Assembly (NCBI GenBank): GCA_015956445.1
Contig: WIUZ02000013.1
Location: 992,001-1,056,000 of the forward strand
Direction of reading: 5' to 3'
Source: Thelephora terrestris
Lineage: Eukaryota; Basidiomycota; Agaricomycetes; Thelephorales; Thelephoraceae
Length of the DNA stretch: 64,000 nucleotides
Below are positions 45,412 to 55,715 of the stretch, piece after piece (positions within the stretch are counted from its first letter, which is position 1; each line of letters begins with the position of its first letter). Made by a program: the position numbers and the translations under genes. The notes beneath the pieces were generated by a model. It saw only the letters and a program-made list of their open reading frames with translations. It made no database searches and was not told the origin of the DNA.

Positions 45412-46855
45412 ATGGTTGGCATTCGTGGGTGACCCTGGTTTCGCGAATTCCAGACAGATTTACTTATAGGGTCGACCAGCGATACGCCGCGTTCGGGAAC
45501 TTGGCCAAAGAGTTGGGTTATTTGCCGAGCGCCCAGCCCCGGCGCCCCGTCTACCTGTAGATCTCGACTTAATTTGCTCTACAATCCATGGCGGTTGCAT
45601 GGGTCTTCCCCAAGAGCTTGTCGAGCACATTATTTACACGCTACAAGGAGATCTTCCAGCACTCAAAGCGTGTTCGTTGACTTGCAAAGCAATGTTTGCT
45701 TCGACCCGACATCTCATCTATCAGACATTATGTCTGACGCCACGAAACAACGACAGGATTCTCACGCCAGTGGAGAGGAAGAGGCTCGACCGCCTGGAGC
45801 TGGGGTATCAAGACGTTCAGCTCCGCCTCTTATCTTACATGGGGGAACGCGGTTTGCTCCAGTACACTCGAAAGGTCTACATCTACACCCCTGAGCCAGG
45901 TCACATTCGCAACACGGGTGCATTCACTCCGGATACCCTACTACCTCACATACACCACTTCAGATCCCTGGACCATGTCCATGCCATGTCCATCGAGCAC
46001 TATAGCGTTGACGTATGGAAACACTATCACGAAAGATGCTTCGCCCATTTCTATCCCACTCTAACTTCCCTCACGCTCCGTCGCCCTTTTGGTCAATCTC
46101 AAAGTGTTCTGCAATTCGCTCTACGATTCCCGAATCTCGAAAATTTGTGTCTCGAGTGGCCGGGTGGAGATGACGATGGTGTAAGACATAACCCACTGGC
46201 TCCGGCCGCACCCACAATCGTTGACCAACCCTCGCTTGCCCGTGGTCACCTCCGCCTCGTCAATTTCGATGAGGTCTGGTGGCCGATGGACTTCGTCCTT
46301 GGACTGCGAAACAGGCTCAAATTTCGGTCTGTCGAACTGGACCGCTCTTCCTGGAAGCACGGCCAGTATGTGCTAAATGCATGCGCAGATACCATCCAAG
46401 ACCTCGCTATCTTATCTGGTAGTGGTGGTGCGCGTTTACTCTCGCCGGGTAAAGGGGAATGTTTAACTAACTTTCTGTCAATAGGATACCAGCAGCTCGA
46501 CCTCACAAGGATCGAGGGTCTCCGTCGGCTGGCAATCCGTCCAGTACTCCACACCGCATCCCAGTTCCTCCCAATCTTGACCATCACTTCCACCGTCTTC
46601 TGCGAGCTCGTGCTTGCGCTGGGTAGATATCGCTATCCTATTGATGGGACGTTGTGGGGCCATTGGACAGAGATCGATAAATTTCTTTATGAACGTTTTG
46701 CCCAGCACGGACCCTTCAGGGTCGTCGTCAAAGCTGGCAACCTTTCTGTCCTGGGTACTTTCCGGAGGCATGCAGACGAAGCCTTTCCTTTGTTGGCGAG
46801 TAGAGGATATATTCACTTCGAGGTATGCCCCTTGATCGATAAAGCCTGGGATTGA
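45412..46855 (+). CDS. F-box protein D
   Basis: Model: 45412-45424 (13 nt: ATG GTT GGC ATT C), 45480-46427, 46485-46855; 443 aa. Splicing at ACCAG/CGATAC (45479/45480) gives VRELGQRVGLFAERPAP, aligning with the A1 N-terminus. F-box LPQELVEHIIYTLQGDLPAL then KACSLTCKAMFASTRHLIYQ. Unlike A1, B and C, its second intron (46428-46484) is 57 nt with no stop, so read-through would add 19 residues; homology to the others argues that it is normally removed. Confidence 0.83.
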
Positions 46856-47855
46856 TTCCCGCTATCGCTCCTGGGCTACGGTATGTGCGAATTCGGTTTG
46901 GTCACAGGCGCGCGGCTGAAATGACCAGTAAGTGTTCAATTCATTCTCAAAACACGAAGGATGTGTGGTGATATTGATGGACGTCAATGAGCAGCATGGC
47001 CTACGATCGGCCCATCTAAGGCCTAGAACTAGGCAGCTTTCCGAATCAGAGAATCTGGGGATGAGGGCGAAGAGACGAGGCCTTTCTTGTGGATGATTTG
47101 TAGCATTGTTCTGTAGTGAAAGACACCCTTCGACGAACTCGTAGGTCCTACTCACCCCGAAGGGGGAGATAAAAAGGAAAGGTTTCCGGGCCGGCAAAAT
47201 CCCGGTAGACCCACCAAGGGGCCTGCAAACCTGCTTGAGACGTAGCCCCACGCGTCTGCATTAACTGGCACTGAGGGATCCAGAAAACAAATCCCTCTCA
47301 CCAACGCCAACCGCGTGAAAGAAGACGTGTGTGTTGAGGGAGGTGACCCAGCCACACGGAGACCGCGGGTAAAAGCGACTTCAAGTTTACAGGGGACTCT
47401 GAGTCGTTGGATCCACTAGAGAAGTGGTGGCTGGGCAGCTGGATGGGCACTTGAGAATTTTCCGACGGGTTAGTCCGGAGTCGAGTATCGATTCTGAAAC
47501 CTCTGAACATCATGCGCAGGATTCCATCGCTCATCTCGCCACAATCGAAAATGGAAAATATGGGCTCCGTGCTGGTAGGCGTTGGGTAAGGTTCAGCAAA
47601 ATATAGCGCTCTCGGATTGGAACATGACGATGTTAACACGGGAGATTGTTGGTCGACTCAGACCGCTCGGGGATCCCGCTGGGGGCCGTGGCGCTTATAG
47701 CCACCCGGTGGCGATGGTTCAGGAAGTTCAACGCTCACGTGATCGCGCCCGGTTTGGAAGCGCTTTTGCTGAGGCTCGATTCTGGGTCAAGCGAAGGTTT
47801 AAAGCCTTTAGGAAAAAACCCGGATACCCCCGATCTCTTTTAGCCGGACACGGTC
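46856..47855. other. Spacer between F-box D and the MYND gene
   Basis: Frames on both strands lack recognisable domains. No duplication with the F-box blocks was seen after about 46,900. I see nothing to annotate. Confidence 0.5.
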
Positions 47856-48761
47856 ATGAACATCCTGAGCCACGACGTGTACTGGTGCTCTGGCTGTCGC
47901 TACGACTTTCCGCTGAAGCAACTGAAGGCTTGTGGAGCGTGTCGGTGAGCCACACTCGCCGATACCATACCGTGGGCTCCAGACTGACACTCACGACAGG
48001 ATTGTCACGTACTGCGTCGGTCACCCATTACTCACGTAATGCTATTAACCCACACTGATCGCCCTTAGTCACCGGCTTGTCAAAGGTTGGCATGGAAAGA
48101 TGGGCATAAAGAGTTATGTCGGGAGATAACCATCCAAAAAGACCTCCTCAAAGCGTGGTCGGGCGCCTGGGACACGTTTATTAGGTGGATAACTGTCCGC
48201 GCGTTTGACCTAACCAACAAACCCACAAACAATCGCAATCGCTGGTATGTTTCTCACAGAAAATAAATACGACCCCGACAGATCACTTGTCTCCCAGTCT
48301 GGAGATAAACCTGAAGAAGACCAAATCGGACGACTTCCGTTATGCCTACGAGGTTACCTTCCTGTTCTCCATCAACCCCAGACCTCGAGCTAATCCCTAT
48401 CGAACAGATACTAGATGGGGGCATCAAAAATTTGGACGTCATGAAGGAAGTGCACTTTCAATCCAACTCATGCATGTATGGAGAGGACATGATCGACCAA
48501 TTCTACGTCGCTCTTCTCGTCTGGGGGGAACAGGATGAACTCATCGATGCCCTTGGGCTCGCCTGGGGTTTGCCGAATCGCATCTACGACATACCGAAGT
48601 GGTCCCACATATGGGCAAAAGTGTGCATAGATGTCATGAAGTTTGTCATAACGCGCAGTAAACCACGCCACGCTATCAGGAACGCAACCCTGGTGATGGA
48701 GGCGACCATTCTAAAGCTCGGGAGGTTTGACCTTGGTTCCACGGACGCTTCGGGTGGATGA
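47856..48761 (+). CDS. MYND zinc-finger protein (exon structure partly uncertain, may be damaged)
   Basis: Exons 47856-47944, 48000-48015 (16 nt) and 48069-48244 join in frame to give a perfect MYND finger: WCSGCRYDFPLKQLKACGAC, RIVTYCSPACQRLAW, KDGHKELC, then a helical AWDTFIRWITVRAFDL segment. Further coding-like text follows: about 48282-48385 (SPSLEINLKKTKSDDFRYAY) and 48380-48761 (ELIPIEQILDGGIKNL, DMIDQFYVALLVWGEQDELI, TRSKPRHAIRN) ending at a stop. Two joins do not close: from 48244 into the next exon, and a one-base shift near 48380. Either the gene is decaying or small exons are missed. MYND fingers bind proline-rich partners; the role here is unknown. Confidence 0.65.
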
Positions 48762-49578
48762 GCGTGATCTGGTCTTCGCACCCGGTGGTCTGTCTTGGCC
48801 ATTCTGTTTGCCCTCTGTGTTCAGAACTGCCCTGACCGTGTCATCTCTTCCCTCGCAGTTCTCAGACCTCCAAACCCTCCTCCGTTCTGTTTGCAAACAC
48901 CACTATCACTCTGGCTGTTCATCGTCCAAAAACTCAGTAACAACTTCCAGTCTCTTTGATCTTCTCCTGGGTCTACCCTCGTATTCTTTGCTCCTTCCCG
49001 AGTGGTTTCTGCTATCCTGCTGTCCTTCGTTGCTCCCGTCGCTCTCCTACTCTCCATGCTCCAACAAATCTCTGTTCAGTGGTCTACTCTCTGTCCTTGT
49101 ACTGCTGCCTGGAGTTTCAGGTGAGTTCCTTGCCCGAAACCTTCACAGGTTTACTACGATGTCTTCGGACTCGCCTGGTTTCTTACATAATCTGAAGTGG
49201 GCTTTCAGATTAAAATGCGTCACAAAGAAGCAATATACATTCAAGTAGCTCAGGTTGGTGGTTTGCAAAGTTTTCAATGACAACGATGTGCCAGTATCAA
49301 TGTTCCACCCTAGGGAGGCGCGGCCTGGACCAACTGGGGCTCATTGAGCAGTAGAGCGCTAAATTCGTGTAGCTCGTATGGTCGCATGGTAACTTGTGTG
49401 AAAACGATACTCTGTTGTATAAAATTCAAATGTCCAAGGAAGAAAATAAGCTAACGGGTAATCGATATCAAAACTTTGTACGACTAAACTTCGACGGGGA
49501 GGACCCCTAGATTCGTTTCTACTTACACCCTATGAATACAATCGCATCGAGCGCGTAATACGGATTTCAGATTGGATA
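48762..49578. other. Spacer after the MYND gene
   Basis: A hydrophobic forward frame (48727-49248) is rich in Leu/Ser/Pro from C+T-rich DNA and has no domain; not called. It contains the inverted 45-bp repeat at 49152-49196. Confidence 0.5.
49152..49196 (-). repeat. 45-bp promoter-like repeat, inverted copy
   Basis: On the minus strand this matches 58951-58995 at 44 of 45 bases. The single difference turns the TATATAAG box there into TATGTAAG here. Confidence 0.8.
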
Positions 49579-52500
49579 TCACCATGTCGTCACGCTTCCG
49601 CTAGGCTTCCGCGTGTTGTTGTCTCGACCGGCGAGACCTTCGACAGGTTTGTCTTGGAACGACAGCAAGTCGTACAGAGACGCGATTTGATCACCCTGTT
49701 GAGGTTGCGAATTTGTTAGTCATACGAGGTACGGGGAACAGAGGGAGAGAACGATCACGAACCTTCTGCTCAAGTACATCAATCACCTCCTTAAGATGTT
49801 GAGCGACCACATTTCGTTTCACGACGTTCGAAATGGCATCCATCTCTTTGTATTGGTCGGAGAGTTCAATGTAAATTCTAGAGATCGGAGATAGATCAGC
49901 CATTGAAGTGGAGAGATAGAGAAATGGTCTCCAGCATACCCCTTGTAGTGAGTGAAGTCATCCTCGAGTTCTCTTACAACCCTCATCAGGACGGTCTGAG
50001 GTGGATCCCTATCCCGTTCCTGCAACCTCCTTTCCCTCGCAATGATTTCCTCCTCTAGGCCTTCTGCGAATCCCTCGTCATCGCGGTCGAGTCCAATGCC
50101 GGGCATCCGGGATTTCATATCCGTAGCAAACCGACTTAACAACCACGACGGCCGCTTCCCGTTGACCCTCTCCTCGTGACTACGTTTCCGCCGGTTGCAA
50201 ACGTTGCACGACCTAGCGTTGTGGTCTGGGGCAGAGAAGAACAGGCGCTCGAGGCGTTCGCCGCGGATTTGTGGGAAAGGACCCTCCTCGAGCTCGTCGA
50301 GCGCAGCGTGGTCTTGAGGCTCTTCATCATGCTCTCTTTCATCTTGACAGGGAGGAGCCATATGGGTGGCAGGTCTAGCTGTGGTCCTAGATGGCCCGGG
50401 GGCGGCAATTCGAGTAACACGACATCGAGGATCAGGAATTCGAGGGTCGAGTTCGGGCGAAGAGCGGTGTTCGCTCCTTGCCAGATCTGGAGGAGCAGAC
50501 TGAGCGGATCCGCGGAGGAAAGGTGAGACAGGGCGGTCGGTAACGTATGTGAGAGACTTCGGAAGGGATTTGACGGAGCTAGCCACAGATGAAGTTCGAG
50601 AACGTTCGGACCGCCTCTCGCTCAGCTCGACGGAGATCCGTTCCAGCTCTTCGTCCGTGACGAAGGGCCGGGTAACTTGACTCTGGGTTCCAGCGGTAGC
50701 GTAGTCGGTCCTCATAGTCTTGTCGATGGCAGAGTTGGGACGGATAAGCAAAGAACGGGAAGCAGAAATCGAATCCTCAACAGACTCGTCCTCGGATTCT
50801 TCAGAAGATTCTTCGGATTCTTCCTCGGGAGATCGCTGATCCGAGGCCCCAAGAACTGCCTGGGTAGTCTGCCCCGTTCCCTGGTCATCATCAGCGGTCG
50901 CTGAGGTTTGCTCCCGGAGCATCCGACGTTCCTTCAAACCCTCCTCGACAACGCCCTTGAGGACTTCGACCTCGCCGGCCAAACCTTCAACCTTCTCCTT
51001 CAGGATGTTGACCTCCTCGCTCTTCGCCTCCAGGGCTTCCGAATCCGCGTCCCTCAAAGTCCTAAGCTCAGCGAGGAGAGCGCTATGCGAAGTAAGTTCT
51101 GACGTGAGTCGGGTGAGGTGGTTCCTTAGGGAGGAAACAAGTGCTTCGAGGGCTAAACGGTAGGCAATCAATGGCAGCCGCGAGATTCCTTGCTATCCCT
51201 TACCTTTCTTTTCTTCAACCGCCTCACGGTATCGCGCGTGATCTTGCGCAGTCGGGGACGAGGGAACGGCTTTTCCTTTCCCTTTTTGGTTGGCGTGGGC
51301 CCTCATCGCGGCCGCGTGTTGCCGTTCAACGTCTTCCATCTCCATCTGCAGAACCCTTGTGCGCTCCTTGGCAACATCCTTCTTACAATGTTCCAGCTCC
51401 AATTCGAGCTCCTGGACACGGCGACGAGAAATGTTGTGCTCAGACTCCAGGTAGGCCAATTTTGATTGCACAATGCTCAAGGTATTCACGATGTGTTCTT
51501 GGTGACCAAATCATAAGCACATGCACAACAATGGCGGAGGAAAACTGACTCTGGATTTCCCTGTCCGCGGGATTTACACGGTGATAGTCGAGTCGTACTC
51601 TTGCAGGAGACTCCAAGGCATTGGTAAGGCCGGTGACATCTGGGAGATATACGCGCGACTTGGAGCTCGGCTTGACAATCCCCTTACGACCCGCGACTAG
51701 GAGCAGAAAGGCAATTAAACTCGGTCCTGAATTCGACCAGTGAATCGGAATTACCTTTCGATCGTGACCTGTCTCTTGAGGTGGTTGGGGCGAAATCTTC
51801 CTCGACCCTATTCTGTAGCCTTTCACACTCGCTCTCGATCTCCATCGCTAAACCCTTGGCCATCTTCGTGAATTTAGAGCTAGAGTTGGACGGAGTGGGA
51901 GGTTGTACCATGACCTGGGGGTGAAGCTTCGGACGCGGCTTGGAGCGGGGCGTGGGGATGTCGAAGCTGACCCGCCCAGGCGAATGAGAGATTCCGTTCC
52001 TAGCGCCGTTCGAGCGCTCAGCGTGAGGCGACACGAAAGCTTGTGGGTTCCGTGGTCGTTTGGGGGAAAAGGTGGCCTGGCTCAAACCATCTGAGAGTTT
52101 TGGTCGTCGAGTTGATTGGTGGGGGGAAGCGGTGAACGAGGATGAAGGGAGAGGTGATCTGAGGCTCGCGTTAAAGGTGCGAGGTGATGCGTGGCCGGTG
52201 TTCAACACCCTGTCCAGGTTGGGGGAGTCGTCGATTACAAGGGGGTCGAACATTACGGGTCTGCTCTGTATGATATCGGATCAATGAGAAGCCGGGAAAG
52301 AGAATGGACGAGTAAAACTTACATTATGCATCGACTTAGACGTTGTGTTATTCCCAAACATGCTGAGACGTTCAGCACCCGCCATGATATTTTGCAAAGG
52401 GCGTTCAGGATCAAATTCCGCGCCGCTCCGTGTGTCGTCGCCTCGACGTGGACCCAACCCAGCATTTAGCGTGACAGCACTCGCGTGATGAGCAGCAGTC

Positions 52501-52814
52501 GAAAGACTTTCCCCAGCATAAGGATTTACACCGTTTTCTTCGTCATCGTCAACGGTTCGATAAGACCAGGGGTTGACCTGGCTGGGATCGTCCACAGAAT
52601 GGTCGTGATGTCCAAACGACCGATGCGAAAATGGCGACCGAGACCTCTCGGCATGCCTAGCGTACTCAAGTGAGTAGTCACCTTGGGAAGAGAGGAGATC
52701 GATGGACAAGTCTTTGTTTTGTAGATTGTGTTCAAGCTGAATTCTGTGACGCTCCTGCTCGTCACCGATGATACTGAACTCGGGCCGAGCAGCCCCCCTC
52801 CTTTTTGTCGCCAT
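49579..52814 (-). CDS. Ppc89/Cep57-like spindle pole body protein (Cep57 microtubule-binding domain)
   Basis: Model on the minus strand: 52814-52323, 52265-51755, 51696-51550, 51497-51204, 51152-49940, 49877-49763, 49695-49579; 962 aa with all phases closing. The N-terminal 400 residues are Ser/Pro/Arg-rich and probably disordered. A coiled coil starts at HIVNTLSIVQSKLAYLESEH and continues through ALVSSLRNHLTRLTSELTSH and VEGLAGEVEVLKGVVEEGL. An acidic linker (EEESEESSEESEDES), a CNVCNRRKR Cys pair and a C-terminal Cep57-type segment follow (MRVVRELEDDFTHYKGIYIE, LSDQYKEMD, LEQKGDQIASLYDLL). In fission yeast Ppc89 this domain family anchors spindle pole body components; the same role is inferred. 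Single copy, outside the duplicated region. Confidence 0.82.
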
Positions 52815-53845
52815 GTGCGTGTGTGAGTGTAGGAAAATGAAAAAAAGTGTCGCGCGGGATGTATCGCGGAGGGGAGTGGAGGGAAAGAGGGGGAAGGCCC
52901 GTGGATCCTCGTTGAGTGGGTGGTTGATGTTCCGTTCCACCCCCTTGTCGCGATGGTCATGTGATCGCGAAGTCTCTCACGCTTGCTTCGTCCGACCTCA
53001 TAATCGCCGACAATTGACGGCGGCGCGTCATCACCGAAAGAAAGTACTTACTGTAGTTTTCCATAAGGCATGCCGCAAAGTGTTGAAATACAACTTTCCT
53101 CAATTAATGACTGCGCACATAGCTTTGTCACCCTCAACTCGTCTCTAGTAGTATATTTACTGGTACACCTGTATGTCACGCGAGGAAGAGCGAGATTTAA
53201 TTCCCCGCCAGAGACTCTCTTTTTGATCGTTCAGGAAGATGAGCAACTGGCAAAGTTCAGAGCGCATATAATGTGAGAGCAAGAGTTTATTCATGTGCTG
53301 AGGTTCACAACGGGACTAACTCCATGAAACGAGCACCGCGACAGCCTTTCAAAGTCTACGAAAGGTCTGCTTTATCTCAAAATTCCATATTCGCCAATTT
53401 CCTCAGATCGACACAGGTAGTGGCCCTTGTCAGCGACGCCGCAGGCAGAAACTCGGCGTCCGCCTACGTGGAGAGCCCGCGTGCACTAAACGGTGGCTCA
53501 GACTCTCGGAGTCTCTGAAGGGCTTGGCCAGGGTCCGACAGAGACCCATATCCTGGTGTTTAACCCCGCTGGTGAATATCCACAGCAAGAGGGAACGACG
53601 ACTGAGGCAGAGCCTCGGCTTTCTCCGTGATAACTTCCCACAGTTGCTCATCCTCTTCAAGTCATCATTCATCCCGAAACAGGCTAATTTACTATAACTA
53701 ATCGAAATAAGGGAGAACACCAGTCTGAAATTCTCCAGAAAGCTCGAACGAAGGGTCGATTGAGGCGGTGGTACAGTAAAAGTACAACAAAGTGACGAAC
53801 TAGTACAACAAATGGGATCCAAAGGCTACGCGGCGAAGGTCGAAT
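52815..53845. other. Spacer between Ppc89-like gene and RING gene
   Basis: Holds the 5' flank of the Ppc89-like gene (52815 upwards) and the 3' flank of the RING gene. No further gene was recognised; antisense frames such as 53430-53822 lack domains. Confidence 0.5.
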
Positions 53846-54737
53846 TTAATGCACAGATGGAATAAATACCGAGATGAACAAAAGCAGGGCGGACCACATC
53901 AAGAAGTCACCGACTGCCGTTCCCAGAGATGTTGGGAGGACCGGAGTGCGTCCGCATACAATCCCTACGACGGTTGACGAGAGAGGAGAAAATGAAGGAG
54001 GCAGCGGGTCGAACTCGAGAGTGACGGTCGATTGTAACTGATAGCCCTCAAAGTTGATGGTAGTCGCCGTTGGTGGAGGTGTTGGGAAAGACCCAAGCGA
54101 TGGTGTAGCCAGAGGGGATGGGCTTTGGGGCGGAGTCATAGGTAGACGACTGACAGAAGCGGAAGGGGAAGGGGAGATTGGAGGGGAACATTTAGTGTTG
54201 CATGCTGGACAGTTCTTGTTCGATGATAACCACTGAAGATCGGATGAGCAACCAGACACTGGGATGAGATCCGGACACAAGAGTGAACGTACATCCATCA
54301 GATGGCCAAAGCAGAAGCATTGCCCGCAACAGAGGACTTTTCTTGGATTTTTGGCTGGTTCAAAACTGGACCAGAATGAGGGGTGGAGTACGAACGAAGG
54401 CACAGGGCGCTTACCAGATACCGCAATCCGTATCCAGGTTCTCCCTCTGAAACCTGGTCATTCCCTTCGACCTGCTACCCGACCACGAGTTTGATCTCCA
54501 GCTTCTCCGTCTGGGAGGAACGTCCGTATTGACAGCCAAGCCAGAGCTTGTCCATTCGTCAACAACGAGGGTGGAGGGCGGAGTGAGTGATGGCTTCATG
54601 ATAGAGGTCGGGGTCTCAGCACCGAGATCCATATAGTGCGCAAGCTGGTTTTCTGGGAGCTCAGATATGCTACCGAGTCGTAGTGGTGAAAGAGGAGGTC
54701 GAGGACGTTGGTGAGATTTGGTAGTAGCTGAAGCCAT
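53846..54737 (-). CDS. Tail-anchored RING finger protein, putative E3 ubiquitin ligase
   Basis: Model on the minus strand: 54737-54415, 54365-54293, 54232-53846; 260 aa. Splicing reconstitutes the RING: DTDCGICFEPAKNPRKVLC across junction 1, CGQCFCFGHLMD up to junction 2, then WLSSNKNCPACNTKC. That is C-x2-C, C-x-C/H and C-P-A-C with the Trp typical of E2-binding RINGs. A Ser/Pro/Thr-rich linker follows, and the protein ends in one hydrophobic helix (FLMWSALLLFISVFI), so it should be inserted in ER or another membrane by its tail. The N-terminal 100 residues are Pro/Ser-rich without a domain. Confidence 0.78.
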
Positions 54738-55715
54738 CTGGTAGAGCGTTGGTCCTAGCGTCCTCGTCACGGTTGTTGGAATAAAGCAACCTCGTTGAAC
54801 CGTTACTTATACTTCAGAACAAACCCAAGCGACCGTGACAATAAGAATGGAGAAAAGACAATTAGATCGAATCCGTTGTGGTGCGAGAACCTTATTTGTC
54901 CCCCCTAGTCCCACTCGCTGATTAACGTTGATCAGATAACAAGCTGAGACACGAGCAAACACAAGCGATTTTGTGACGAACCTGCGAACTACGGAGAACA
55001 AAAGAGGTCGTTGATCATCGAGAGTGCTAAGTAGATGGCGTCCAAGGATCGATTCAGCCGAGTCGATCCATCTCTGAAGCCGCGGCTTGTCCTGATATTA
55101 TTTGTGTCGTAATCACCAAAACTCAGTCGATGTCGACGAGAGTCCCCCACACAAGTTTTCAGAGGGTACATTCGGCGTTTAGGTGGAGCCGCATCTATGC
55201 ACACACAGCCAATTGCTGACGTACGGTCTTGGTCCCATGTATGTCACTCACGGGAATTTCCTAGCGAAACTTAGCTTTAGTGTAAATATTGCTTGTGGAA
55301 TTGGATCACGTACCTGGAACACTAGTGATTCAGACTTCAAAGCTTCAAGTCTCAAACTTTACGCAATGTTCACGTCTCAGACACGAGCATCAACGCCGGT
55401 ATACCACAGACCGATATCGCCTCCTGTAATGTCTCCATGGAGCTGGCCAGAAACTACAGGGCGGTGCACCTGGGAATACCCTGGTGTCATCCACTGGTAC
55501 ATGCGGTCCTCTCGCCCGAGCATCCTAGCTATCGTATCAGCAGTTTAGCTCGAAACCGTGACGGTTACCCGTAGTCGTAACGTTTTGTGTAAGTTGCCGC
55601 TACTCTTTTGTTCTTGTAAGCCCTCCGTGGGCGCTTAAGCGCTTATTACCGAGTGATCGGGCCAAGTTCCATATTTTCCGCTTTTGCTTCCTTCCCGACC
55701 TGAGCTACACAGGCC
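54738..55715. other. Divergent intergenic region, RING gene / NOP12
   Basis: About 1 kb between two divergent genes. A forward frame (55183-55548) has no recognisable domain and could be chance. A pyrimidine-rich run and ttttccgcttttgcttcc occur just upstream of the NOP12 ATG. Confidence 0.45.

Noticed and set aside
48727-49248. 173-codon Leu/Ser/Pro-rich forward frame
   Set aside because: It comes from C+T-rich DNA, overlaps the MYND gene end and the 45-bp repeat, and has no domain.
55183-55548. 121-codon forward frame between RING gene and NOP12
   Set aside because: No recognisable domain, no splice support and no second copy to compare.
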